From Shewanella benthica KT99 (lineage in GTDB: Bacteria > Pseudomonadota > Gammaproteobacteria > Enterobacterales > Shewanellaceae), in the NCBI RefSeq assembly GCF_000172075.1, contig NZ_ABIC01000002.1:110597-174596 (forward strand): a stretch of 64,000 bases of DNA, given 5' to 3'. Below, piece by piece: positions 10,250-18,658 of the stretch; the first letter of the stretch is position 1; each line of letters opens with the position of its first letter. The position numbers and the translations under genes are program-made. The notes beneath the pieces are model-generated. The model did not search any database and was not told the DNA's origin. It was given only the letters and a program-made list of their open reading frames with translations.

Positions 10250-10470
10250 ATCCCTGAGCTAGTTCTTTTTTTGCGAGGAATCCAAATTGAATTGTTCAAG
10301 CATTACTTCGCTGCCCGAACATAATTAGTTTGGCTCTAATTTACAATGAGTCAAATTAGTGGGAATCCCCTGTAACTGGCATGGTTATTGGGTTTCGATG
10401 GGATAAACTTGAAAAGTAGCGTCTATTCAGCTGTTTGGAATGGATGAAGGTCGTTGCATAAAAAATCTAA
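10250..10470. other. Intergenic region upstream of the complete adhesin
   Basis: This stretch must hold the adhesin promoter on the minus strand. I see no convincing -35/-10 pair or operator palindrome, and no open frame. Confidence 0.5.
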
Positions 10471-10503
10471 ATAAAGAAACCACCTAAGAGGCGGTTTCTT
10501 TAT
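10471..10503 (-). terminator. Terminator of the hem operon
   Basis: Inverted repeat with 12-bp outer arms (ATAAAGAAACC against GGTTTCTTTAT), one inner mismatch and a short loop, followed by A/T-rich sequence. It lies 19 bp past the hemY stop on the minus strand. Confidence 0.75.
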
Positions 10504-10521
10504 TTCACAATCGTATAACGG

Positions 10522-11691
10522 TTAACCTGTGACGGCGGCTTGTCGGTAGCTTTGAATGGCCCCATTTTGTTCGCCAAGGTGCTCATGGGTCTCGCCAAGA
10601 GCCAGCCAGTTGGCTTTGTTTGGTCGCTGATGACACACTTTTTTCCAGTATGTCATGGCTTGACGATAATTTTTATTTTGCGAATGCAGCTTAGCCAGTA
10701 ATATTTGGAAGCTGAGTTCTTCAGCGTACTTTTTCTCCAGTGCAAATATCTGTCTTCTCTCTTCGACATCGGCGGGGGAAAGAATTTTAGCAAGCGCTAC
10801 CGAGATATCCGAACAAAGGCCGCTCTTTATCTGTTTCATTAAGATTTTCTTAGCTTCTGTTTTACGGTTGAATTTATGTAAACCTAAACAATAGCTGGCT
10901 AAGTATTGTGGCTCTTTCCTTTCGGCTCGGCTTAACCAATGCCATACTTTTTCTAATTCTTGTTCGCTGTTGGATTGGGCCTGAATAAGCAGAGCATTAT
11001 TAGTGAGAATGGTGAGGTGTTGATAATCTGCCTCGCTAAGCACCTGGCGCTTCTTAATGATGGGCAGCAGTAACTTTAATGCATGCCAGTCGGCTTGAGC
11101 TTGATATAACTCCAAGGCCAACTTTAATACCGGTTGTTTACTCTTACTCGTGGGGGAGAGTTTATCTAGCTCTATTCTGGCTTTGTCTAGCTCTCCTTGT
11201 TGGAGTAAGTAGCGGGTGCGGCTAGTGCTTACGGCCTTGATAGCCAATGGCTCCTGTTCCGCTTGTTGCAGGTATTTGTCTCGTGACTCGGCATTGTTCT
11301 GATGATGAGCAGCTCTTGCTGCGGCGAGCAAATTAAGGGTTGGCAGCTCACCTTTCTCGGCACCTTTAATCATGGCTTTCTCGGCTGTGGACCAATCCTC
11401 TTCCGCTAATGCGAGCGCCCCCACTAAGGTGTATTTCCTTGCGGCTTTTTTACGCCATTTTTCGGGGAGCAGGCGGCTGCTAAGCAGCAGATTCAGTATG
11501 AAAATAATCGCCCACTCAGTTAGCTGCAGTAAACCGTAAAAAACGATAAGCGCGATAACCGCAAAAAGGACACCTGTTTCAACTTCGTAATCCCATATGG
11601 TGAAATACAGGTAACCATTCATGCCTTCAAAAAAAGGACTGATACAGAGGCCGAACAAAACAATTCCCAGATAGATTAATACGCGTGTCAT
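10522..11691 (-). CDS. hemY: HemY-type TPR inner-membrane protein
   Basis: A 389-residue protein of the HemY family linked to late haem biosynthesis. Two membrane segments are visible at about residues 3-22 and 40-72; the rest is helical and reads as TPR repeats, including a final one near LGETHEHLGEQNGAIQSYRQA. It is the last gene of hemC-hemD-hemX-hemY. Its ATG overlaps the hemX stop by four bases (ATGA), which suggests translational coupling. This HemY is not protoporphyrinogen oxidase, which shares the name in Bacillus. Its biochemical role is not well defined. Confidence 0.9.
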   Translation of the reverse strand: MTRVLIYLGIVLFGLCISPFFEGMNGYLYFTIWDYEVETGVLFAVIALIVFYGLLQLTEWAIIFILNLLLSSRLLPEKWRKKAARKYTLVGALALAEEDWSTAEKAMIKGAEKGELPTLNLLAAARAAHHQNNAESRDKYLQQAEQEPLAIKAVSTSRTRYLLQQGELDKARIELDKLSPTSKSKQPVLKLALELYQAQADWHALKLLLPIIKKRQVLSEADYQHLTILTNNALLIQAQSNSEQELEKVWHWLSRAERKEPQYLASYCLGLHKFNRKTEAKKILMKQIKSGLCSDISVALAKILSPADVEERRQIFALEKKYAEELSFQILLAKLHSQNKNYRQAMTYWKKVCHQRPNKANWLALGETHEHLGEQNGAIQSYRQAAVTG

Positions 11692-12860
11692 AGGGAAGCC
11701 TCTGTCACCATCAAGTTACCGTAGGTAGTCAGCTGTTGGAGCATAGGAGTCGATTGAAAGTGGTTAATACTTGGGGTCTGAATTTCTAAGGTAGTTAATG
11801 CATCGAGTGCGGCCAGTGCTTCTTCAGTTTGAGCCTTGCTAAGATCGAAGTATTGATAGATCCACTTCCTTGCAAGGGTCAAAGATTGTCGGTAATTCAC
11901 CTGATCTTGTCGGTATAGAGCAAACTGAGATTGAAGTAGCTTATTTCTGATGTTTTCAACTAGGTACCACTGCTGATCCGGTGTGAGTATGGGGGTGATA
12001 TCTGTGGATCTTTTACGAATGACCACAAAATCGTCCATAAACGCCTTCCAGGATTTAGTCAGGTTTTCTTGCCAATCATCTATCGACTCTGTCATCTCAG
12101 GATTGGTTGGGCGATTAGCCGCATTGGTCACATCGACTCTATTTAATGGCAGCTGGTGTAGATGCTCTATCATGTTATCCAGAGTCAGCACTGTCCCGGT
12201 AATGTCTGTGCTCTTGATAGCTGATACCGCTGCTATGTCTGTTGCTAGCGCTTTTCTCAATGGTGTTAGCGAGGGATCTTTCATCGATTCAATGCGGTCA
12301 TCTGCGGCCTTGAGTAAACTCGCCGATGTGCTGGGATCTTTTTCCAGCCAAAGCTTATTACCCGCCATTCTGACCAAATATTTTGCTTCCTCTGCCATCC
12401 AGTGATTGGGGTTACGCTGAGCCAGTTGGGCTACTCTTTCACTCAGTTGCAGCTGATTGCTTGTTAGTTTATCTATGCCAGAGTTTGTGCTGCTGGCGAG
12501 TTGTTGTTGTTTTATTTCGAGTCTCGAAATTTGCTTGGCCGGTTCATTAAAGGCTTGTCTCAACTCAATGGATAGCGCCTGAGTTCTGTTTTTTTGAGCA
12601 GCAAGCTCCTGATAGAGATAATATCCGCCGCCGCAAGTGGCAAAGGTTAGCAGCAAGATAAAAATCAGATTGAACAAAAACCCCCAAGAGACACCGGAAC
12701 GCTTGGCGTGAGTGGCAGAAGTGGATGATTGACTATGTGAGGGTATGTCGGCACTCTTAGCTACTATGTTGACTGCCATCGCGGCATTATTAGCATCTGC
12801 TTCAGAGTTTAACTCTGTATGTGCGTCTACCGCATTATCATCTAATTTTTTCTTGTCCAT
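11688..12860 (-). CDS. hemX: HemX-type inner-membrane protein
   Basis: A 390-residue HemX family protein. Residues 1-55 are hydrophilic and rich in Ala, Ser and Asp. A single membrane anchor follows at about 55-80 (WGFLFNLIFILLLTFATCGG), then a long helical, probably coiled-coil periplasmic region. The family is often labelled uroporphyrinogen-III C-methyltransferase, but no methyltransferase motif is seen here. It lies 65 bp downstream of hemD and overlaps hemY, so it belongs to the hem operon. The molecular role is uncertain. Confidence 0.88.
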   Translation of the reverse strand: MDKKKLDDNAVDAHTELNSEADANNAAMAVNIVAKSADIPSHSQSSTSATHAKRSGVSWGFLFNLIFILLLTFATCGGGYYLYQELAAQKNRTQALSIELRQAFNEPAKQISRLEIKQQQLASSTNSGIDKLTSNQLQLSERVAQLAQRNPNHWMAEEAKYLVRMAGNKLWLEKDPSTSASLLKAADDRIESMKDPSLTPLRKALATDIAAVSAIKSTDITGTVLTLDNMIEHLHQLPLNRVDVTNAANRPTNPEMTESIDDWQENLTKSWKAFMDDFVVIRKRSTDITPILTPDQQWYLVENIRNKLLQSQFALYRQDQVNYRQSLTLARKWIYQYFDLSKAQTEEALAALDALTTLEIQTPSINHFQSTPMLQQLTTYGNLMVTEASL

Positions 12861-12925
12861 TAAACAGTCCCTTAAAAGCGATACAGCTACAAAAATGACG
12901 AGTTTGGCCTGTTAACCGATGAGTT

Positions 12926-13654
12926 TTACAGGCCTAAGGCTACAAGTATGGCCTTACAGTTAGCCGCTTTTGCATTGGTAACTTGCCGAAATCCATTGGC
13001 AATAGCCTGCTCCTGTACTCGTGAGCTCGGGACTATAATATGACATGCACGCAGCCAAGCAAATAACTCTTTTGGTACAAGTTTGATTAGGTTATCGAGA
13101 CTTTCGCCACTGGTGATGACGATCGTGTCGATTTTGGCTTGCTGCCAGGCCTGTGCGTTGCTTGCTGATGTTAATGTCGGACTGGTCCTGCGATAAACTT
13201 CCCAATAGCTCACATCGGCGCCTCTATGGGTTAATTCATTCGCCAGAGTTTCTCTTCCACCGACCCCTCGAACTATGATTATCTTCTTTTTAGACAGAGA
13301 TTGGAGCTGGGGGAGTGTGAGTAATCCTTCGGTCTGTTGACAATCTTGCGGGGCTTCTTGGGCTGAGATACCCAATTGCGCAAGCGCGTTTAGGGTCGCT
13401 TCACCGACAGCGTAAAATTGTGTCTCTAGGGGCCAGACTTTCTCTATGGCTTGAGCGGCAAATTTTACCGCATTGGTGCTGATAAATATGATGATGTCTG
13501 CATGCTGAAATAAAGCCATGCCGTGACTTTGTTGCTGGGTCGGAGTCGCTTCTACCTGAAGTAAAGGCGTGACAAGATGTGCGACGCCTCTGGCTAGAAG
13601 CGCCTCAACCATTAACTGATTTCGCCCTTGTGGACGGGTCAGTAATATCTTCAT
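12926..13654 (-). CDS. hemD: Uroporphyrinogen-III synthase
   Basis: A 242-residue protein of normal HemD length. It cyclises hydroxymethylbilane with inversion of ring D to give uroporphyrinogen III, the branch point to haem and sirohaem. The family is poorly conserved; the call rests on the N-terminal start MKILLTRPQGRN, the IIFISTNAVKFA and TIVITSGESL segments, and its place directly after hemC (44-bp gap). Its soluble cytoplasmic character fits, as no membrane segment is visible. Confidence 0.92.
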   Translation of the reverse strand: MKILLTRPQGRNQLMVEALLARGVAHLVTPLLQVEATPTQQQSHGMALFQHADIIIFISTNAVKFAAQAIEKVWPLETQFYAVGEATLNALAQLGISAQEAPQDCQQTEGLLTLPQLQSLSKKKIIIVRGVGGRETLANELTHRGADVSYWEVYRRTSPTLTSASNAQAWQQAKIDTIVITSGESLDNLIKLVPKELFAWLRACHIIVPSSRVQEQAIANGFRQVTNAKAANCKAILVALGL

Positions 13655-13698
13655 CTTGAGTCAGCGGTCATAGATAGCTATTCACTGAAAAGCATCAA

Positions 13699-14628
13699 TT
13701 ACTTGATATAAACGGCATCAAGAATCTCTTTTGCGCCTTTGCCCAGTAGCTCTTCGGCAAGTGCGATACCTATGGCCTTAGCATCAGTTTTTGGGCCAAC
13801 ACATGTGCCGGTGATTATCTTGCTGCCATCGGGGTTACCCACTAAGCCGCGTAGTGTCAGAGTATCACCTTGGATTTCGGCGAATGCGCCGATCGGCACC
13901 TGACATCCACCTTCCAGATGAGTATTCATCGCGCGTTCTGCCGTCACTCGAAAACGAGTCTCTGCATGTTCAAGTGGTGCTAGTAGGGCTTTTACACGCT
14001 CATTATCAGTACGACACTCGATACCTACGGCGCCTTGGCCGTTAGCGGGTAAAGAATCTTCGGTTGAGATAAAGCTAGTGATACGCTCCTCAAGCTTTAG
14101 ACGTTTAAGGCCTGCGGCGGCGAGTATGATGGCATCATAATTTCCGGCATCTAGCTTACCTAATCGTGTGCCTACGTTGCCACGGAGATCGATTATTTTC
14201 AGATCGGGTCGCATGCCTCTGATCTGGCACTGGCGTCGCAAGCTCGAGGTGCCGACAACGGCTCCCTGGGGCAGGTCGCCGATAGACTTGTAATCGTTTG
14301 AGACGAATGCATCGCGTGGATCTTCGCGCTCACAGATGACTTCGAGCCCTAGGCCGTCGGGGAAATCCACAGGTACATCTTTTATCGAGTGAACGGCAAT
14401 GTCGGCTCTGTCTTCGAGTATGGCGACTTCAAGCTCTTTAACAAACAAGCCTTTACCACCTACTTTTGCCAATGGAGTATCTAAGATTATGTCACCTTTA
14501 GTACTCATAGGAAGAAGTTCAACGGTCAAACCTGGATGAAACTTTTCCAGTTCTGCTTTTACAAATTCGGCTTGCCAGAGTGCAAGGGGGCTTTTACGTG
14601 TTGCGATTCGAATGACGTTTTGAGACAT
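13699..14628 (-). CDS. hemC: Hydroxymethylbilane synthase (porphobilinogen deaminase)
   Basis: A 309-residue enzyme that joins four porphobilinogen molecules into hydroxymethylbilane. The dipyrromethane cofactor attaches to the Cys in HLEGGCQVP (C242, the same number as in E. coli), and the catalytic Asp of HSIKDVP is D84. The family start [15 protein letters not shown] and the substrate-binding region [11 protein letters not shown] are present. It is the first gene of the hem operon and is transcribed away from cyaA across a 202-bp shared promoter region. Confidence 0.97.
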   Translation of the reverse strand: MSQNVIRIATRKSPLALWQAEFVKAELEKFHPGLTVELLPMSTKGDIILDTPLAKVGGKGLFVKELEVAILEDRADIAVHSIKDVPVDFPDGLGLEVICEREDPRDAFVSNDYKSIGDLPQGAVVGTSSLRRQCQIRGMRPDLKIIDLRGNVGTRLGKLDAGNYDAIILAAAGLKRLKLEERITSFISTEDSLPANGQGAVGIECRTDNERVKALLAPLEHAETRFRVTAERAMNTHLEGGCQVPIGAFAEIQGDTLTLRGLVGNPDGSKIITGTCVGPKTDAKAIGIALAEELLGKGAKEILDAVYIK

Positions 14629-14744
14629 GCTCGATGTTCCATACAGAGGCCTTAGATGCAGTTAATGCTAACATTGCTCAGGAATAGATGTAACAAATGG
14701 GGTTTGATTCTTTGACCTCTGCCCAAAACGACTTTAGTTAAAAG

Positions 14745-14760
14745 TGTGATCCTGGTCTCG
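14745..14760 (+). promoter_or_regulatory. Possible CRP site upstream of cyaA
   Basis: TGTGA-N6-TCTCG matches the CRP consensus TGTGA-N6-TCACA in one full half and three of five bases in the other. It lies 70 bp before the cyaA start in the hemC/cyaA divergent region. CRP-cAMP represses cyaA in E. coli, so feedback control is plausible here, but one imperfect site is weak evidence. Confidence 0.4.
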
Positions 14761-14830
14761 TTTGTTCCTTGTGGCGGTTAAAACTGTTAGCATTACAGCT
14801 GTTTCTCACCCTGCCTTGGCGTGACTCTTA

Positions 14831-17254
14831 TTGAACAATGAACAGAATCACATTATTGAAACCGCAGACCGATTAAATCGTGTCAGGCAGGCGCGTGCTC
14901 TCGCATTATTGTCTCCGCTGAAAAGAGATCTCCTTCGTCTTATCCCTGTGTTATTACATTACCACCGAGCCGGGTATCCCGGTTATAACGGCCCTATGAC
15001 ACCATCTGGTGTTTTTGAGTATGCGCCAAGTGAGCAAGAGCTATTAGCTTGTGACACCTTAGGTTTAGTTAGACCTATGGTGCATCTCGTTAAGCAGGCT
15101 GCTATCGAGGGGGTGTATAGCATGGGGAGCATGTCGAGTTTCGGGCAAAATCCCAAGAGTGATATCGATGTCTGGCTAGTTCATGATCGGCTTCTCAGTA
15201 AGGAAAAGTGCCGACTACTCGAAGAAAAATCAGGCTTATTGACAACTTGGTTTGCTCAGTATGGACTCGAGGTTAATTTCTACCTGGTTCATCCCGAACA
15301 GTTTTCTGGAGGTTCTGCAGATAAAGCAGAACCTCTGCGAGGCATAGGTAACGAGCATAGCGGTAGTGCTCAGCACTGGTTATTACTGGAAGAGTTTTAT
15401 CGTAGTCAGATTTGCTTGGCTGGCAAGAAGGTGGCCTGGTGGCCTAATGCCCAGGACTCGCAGCAGTTATTGTTTTTGGGGGATGTGAGCCAAATCCCGG
15501 CATGTGAATACTTTGGTGCTTCACTTTGGCAGCTTTACAAGGGGCTGGATAAACCCCATAAGGCGCTGTTGAAGGTTTTGCTGCTGGAATCCTATGCTGC
15601 CCAGTACCCGAATACCAAGTTTATCAGTGAAAAAGTGTGGCAACATACAATAGAGGGTGATTTTTCATCTGCCAACGATAGTTATTTCTTGCTCTATGAG
15701 TCGATAGAAAACTATTTGATCGCACAAGATGATCCCCGTCGTTTAGAGATAGCCCGGCGTTGTTTTTATTTGAAGTGCGGTGTCCGACTAAGTGAGCCGG
15801 AGCAAGCGCAAGACTGGCGCTATCACAAACTCAATAATCTGGTCGAAAGTTGGCACTGGTCCAAGAGTTTACTAGAGACCTTAGATAACTGTGAGCGTTG
15901 GCATTGTGGACAACTGCAGTGGTTTAATGAACAGTTGAATGAGCTGATGTTAGGTTGTTATCAAACATTGCTGCAATTTGCATCGACCCATAAACTCAGT
16001 GAGAGTTTGAAATTATCTGAGCTGGGTCTGCTGACTCGAAAACTTCATACGTATTTCAGTAGTGATACCGAGCAGCTCATCGGCTTGAATCGGCTTTGGA
16101 GTGATTCAATTTCAGAGCAAGAGCTGACGATTGTCTACAGCCATAACCTGCAAGAGTATTGTTTATATTGCTGCCCTCCAAAACGGAGATCTTTCATCGG
16201 ACAAAGAGCCGTTTACCACTCTAAGAGTCGAGCTAAGTTACTCGCCTGGGCGGTAATGAATGGGGTGAGTGAAAAAATGACCCGCTGGTATGAACTGGCA
16301 AATGGTGAGCGAAAATCCGTGGGTTTAACCAAGGCATCTCAGTGTTTAATTGAGGTTTTTAAACCTCTGGCTAAGAAAGTGTCTAAGATGGATCTCTATC
16401 AACCTTGGCGATATCGTAAGTTAGTGTTTATGCTCAATTTTGATAGCGATTCGACGGCGCAGTGGCCGGGGCAAGAGGTCATGCTTGATTACCTCAATGC
16501 CAATATCTTTTCACTGGGGCGTGGCGAACAAAATATGTTGGAGTCAATCGATCTTCTCTGTCTTAATTCATGGGGAGAGTGGTACTGTCATCATTACCAG
16601 GGTGAGCTTGCCATATTAGAGGTGTTGGCCTTCATTACTCCAGGCATTCGTCGTTCAGCCGATGACTTAAAGGTCGAGGTGGTGAGTGGTTCTGCCAGGT
16701 TACAAGCTCAGCTTGAGCTGACGGTGAAAAATCTGGTTCATCGCGCGGCGCGCTTAAGCTGGACAGTGTCCTCCTCTGCAACATTAGTCTATCCACTCAA
16801 GGTGGCTAAGGTACAGTATGGTCTGTTCTTTAATAGTAAAGGCATGGTGTATCAGGATCTTAAAGATGCTAAAGCTTTTTATCAGCAGCTAACCAAGAGC
16901 ATGTTGATCGAACTGCCCAGACCGAACTTAGGTAATGAGCCTTTTACTATGGCCCCCGCTGTGATCCAAGACTTTGCCGCCAGGGGCGCGATTCAGTATT
17001 TTTTACGTCAGAGTGATGATGATTTGGATATATTTGTTTTAAATGAAAAAAATGAGTTAAATCACTATATCCAAAAAGGAACTAGTGTCGATGAATTGGT
17101 GAGTGAGGTGAGCCATTTTCATGCGTTCGAAGAACCAGATATCTCAACCCAACGTTTCAATTTGCCGCAGTTTTTTCATCTGATGAGAGTGGCGGGGCGA
17201 TTACAGGTGATCCCTTTTGGGCTGTCAGTGGAAGAAGCCGATATGGACTTTTAA
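14831..17254 (+). CDS. cyaA: Class I adenylate cyclase (TTG start)
   Basis: An 807-residue class I adenylate cyclase that makes cAMP from ATP for CRP signalling. The catalytic N-terminal half carries GSMSSFGQNPKSDIDVWLVHD, equivalent to the enterobacterial metal-binding segment with its two aspartates, and a LLHYHRAGYPGYNG segment near the start. The C-terminal half is the regulatory region. The start is TTG at 14831: an in-frame TGA sits at 14822-14824, the first internal ATG is codon 56, and the conserved family sequence begins before codon 56. E. coli cyaA also uses TTG, which keeps expression low. No strong Shine-Dalgarno is visible. Confidence 0.95.
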   Translation: MNNEQNHIIETADRLNRVRQARALALLSPLKRDLLRLIPVLLHYHRAGYPGYNGPMTPSGVFEYAPSEQELLACDTLGLVRPMVHLVKQAAIEGVYSMGSMSSFGQNPKSDIDVWLVHDRLLSKEKCRLLEEKSGLLTTWFAQYGLEVNFYLVHPEQFSGGSADKAEPLRGIGNEHSGSAQHWLLLEEFYRSQICLAGKKVAWWPNAQDSQQLLFLGDVSQIPACEYFGASLWQLYKGLDKPHKALLKVLLLESYAAQYPNTKFISEKVWQHTIEGDFSSANDSYFLLYESIENYLIAQDDPRRLEIARRCFYLKCGVRLSEPEQAQDWRYHKLNNLVESWHWSKSLLETLDNCERWHCGQLQWFNEQLNELMLGCYQTLLQFASTHKLSESLKLSELGLLTRKLHTYFSSDTEQLIGLNRLWSDSISEQELTIVYSHNLQEYCLYCCPPKRRSFIGQRAVYHSKSRAKLLAWAVMNGVSEKMTRWYELANGERKSVGLTKASQCLIEVFKPLAKKVSKMDLYQPWRYRKLVFMLNFDSDSTAQWPGQEVMLDYLNANIFSLGRGEQNMLESIDLLCLNSWGEWYCHHYQGELAILEVLAFITPGIRRSADDLKVEVVSGSARLQAQLELTVKNLVHRAARLSWTVSSSATLVYPLKVAKVQYGLFFNSKGMVYQDLKDAKAFYQQLTKSMLIELPRPNLGNEPFTMAPAVIQDFAARGAIQYFLRQSDDDLDIFVLNEKNELNHYIQKGTSVDELVSEVSHFHAFEEPDISTQRFNLPQFFHLMRVAGRLQVIPFGLSVEEADMDF

Positions 17255-17262
17255 GCGGATAT

Positions 17263-17291
17263 AATAAAGGGAGCTTAAGGTTCCCTTTATT
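17263..17291. terminator. Bidirectional terminator between cyaA and cyaY
   Basis: Perfect 10-bp arms AATAAAGGGA and TCCCTTTATT (17263-17272 and 17282-17291) lie between two convergent genes, 8 bp past the cyaA stop and 24 bp from the cyaY stop. The A/T-rich arms supply a U-run on either strand. Confidence 0.8.
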
Positions 17292-17315
17292 CATTTTCGT
17301 CAGCTATGCAGACGG

Positions 17316-17645
17316 CTATAGAGATAGATTTACGCCGCCTTGTTTGAGAATAGACTCGATGACGAAGGGCATGAATTCGGTACCATTGCGCTCATCGATC
17401 CATTTTTCTTCGATGAAAGAGAAATGATAACCACCAAATTTCGTCGCCAGCCAGATCTGATGCAGAGGTTCTTGCTTGTTTATTACGATTTTAGAGCCAT
17501 CTTCAAACTCTAGCTGCAATACATTGCCTGATGCATCGATATCTATGTCGGCATCCTGTTCGTCGATAGCAAGTTCGATAGCGTTATCTATCGCTTGAAA
17601 CATCTCATCGGCAAGTTGATGAAATTGTGTGTCTGTCATTGCCAT
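17316..17645 (-). CDS. cyaY: Iron-sulfur assembly protein CyaY (frataxin)
   Basis: A 109-residue bacterial frataxin that binds iron and modulates IscS-IscU cluster assembly. It has the acidic helix with [10 protein letters not shown] and the family core [32 protein letters not shown] longer frame begins upstream at 17714, but the family start (M-x-D-x-x-F-H-x-L-A-D) and an AAGGA ribosome site 9 bases ahead support 17645; ATG at 17639 is also possible. It is convergent with cyaA, as in enterobacteria. Confidence 0.93.
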   Translation of the reverse strand: MAMTDTQFHQLADEMFQAIDNAIELAIDEQDADIDIDASGNVLQLEFEDGSKIVINKQEPLHQIWLATKFGGYHFSFIEEKWIDERNGTEFMPFVIESILKQGGVNLSL

Positions 17646-17736
17646 CTGTTTTCGTCCTTCAATGGGGGGAATTTGAATGTTTACATAGTAACAACCGTGC
17701 TGGGTATGCTCCATTACTTTTTACAAAAATCATCTT

Positions 17737-18308
17737 ATACCATTCCGAGTAAGTATCTGATCATTCCGCGGGAGTTCAAAGCACTGTAGGCTAGGTCTAT
17801 ATTTGCTCCTCGGTAACTGCTCCTGCGTTACTCTACCTCCTATATCCCTATAGTCGTGCAATATAGACATTCACCACATCCATGTGGCTTGCGAATATTT
17901 GAAGCTAATAGTTATTCTCGGCAACAAGCTCCTGCGTTGCTCTCGATAATTGCTCCTGCATTATTCTACCTTCACCCGTCCATGGGCTCGTACCTCCTGC
18001 ATCTGACCTCCATGGTCTTAAGCGTTCCATACGCTTTCAAGACATTTCCCATATCCCTATGGGTCAGGGAAATGTCTTATTTTGTATGGAACAAAATAGA
18101 CCATGCAGTCGTATATCGAAAACATTCAACGTAGCATAAAGGGCTTTGCCCTTTGCTTTAAACATCAGCCGTACTACGTGAGGCTCTCAGTGTTTCCACT
18201 TCTGCGTTACATTGACTTAAAAGGGAATAACCATTTCCTCATCAATGTGCCTTGAATTGAAAAAGCTGAGAGTCTCTGAACTGACCAGATACTTATATGG
18301 AATGGTAT
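17737..18308. mobile_element. MITE-like inverted-repeat element (572 bp, non-coding)
   Basis: Bounded by 27-bp terminal inverted repeats at 17737-17763 and 18282-18308 that match at 23 of 27 positions (shared ATACCATTCC, TAAGTATCTG and TCA blocks). TTA occurs at both outer junctions (17735-17737 and 18308-18310) and may be a target duplication. Inside are a small inverted repeat (17795-17803 with 17860-17868), several copies of GCTCCTGCGTT or close variants, and a long interrupted hairpin at 18011-18105. No transposase is present, and the short frames inside look like noise. It fits a non-autonomous element mobilised by an IS encoded elsewhere. Confidence 0.65.
18011..18105. repeat. Long interrupted hairpin inside the MITE-like element
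   Basis: Three nested arm pairs are spaced similarly on both sides: CATGGTCT (18011-18018) with AGACCATG (18098-18105), GTTCCATAC (18024-18032) with GTATGGAAC (18084-18092), and AAGACATTTCCC (18039-18050) with GGGAAATGTCTT (18067-18078). That is 29 paired bases around a 16-nt loop. Confidence 0.85.
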
Positions 18309-18486
18309 TAGTGCTTACTCATAGCAAATAAATTTCAGTTTAGTATGTATTAGGCTTATATGTGCTTGACGTAGAAAGCCGAACTCTGCAACATCAGTAG
18401 ATGAGTAAGAGTCTTAGAGCATATGTGTTCTGCGACTTGAAGCGAGTAAAACAGATAAGTTTAAAGAGTACCCATAGCCTAATTAG

Positions 18487-18654
18487 ATGGAAAGATTGAT
18501 GTTGAGAAAAATGAGACTGTGTTCACTGATGTTGTTTGCCAGCCTTTTTGTTACCGCTTGCGGACAAACAGGGGCGTTATATAAATCGCCAGACAAAAAA
18601 GATAACCAGAAACAAGAACAGCAGCAAGCAAAGAAACAAAGTAATAAGGAATAA
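18487..18654 (+). CDS. lptM: Small lipoprotein LptM (YifL/LppL family)
   Basis: A 55-residue lipoprotein. The lipobox VTAC is followed by GQTGALYKSP, the conserved start of the mature YifL/LptM family, which helps the LptD lipopolysaccharide translocon mature in E. coli. The tail is rich in Lys and Gln. Starts at 18487, 18499 or 18508 are all in frame; the shortest gives a normal signal peptide MRLCSLMLFASLF. It lies between cyaY and lysA-dapF, as yifL lies between cyaY and dapF in E. coli. The lysA start codon is 4 bp downstream of its stop. Confidence 0.85.
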   Translation: MERLMLRKMRLCSLMLFASLFVTACGQTGALYKSPDKKDNQKQEQQQAKKQSNKE

Positions 18655-18658
18655 ACTA

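Noticed and set aside
14831..14998. A later ATG start for cyaA at codon 56
   Set aside because: It would remove the conserved N-terminal segment before LLHYHRAGYPGY; TTG is the only start upstream.
17856..18134. A 92-codon frame inside the MITE-like element
   Set aside because: It reads across the long hairpin, has no recognisable protein features and no ribosome site.
18536..18658. A longer N-terminus for LysA
   Set aside because: It overlaps lptM out of frame and lacks family sequence; TTG at 18659 has a ribosome site and the family start.
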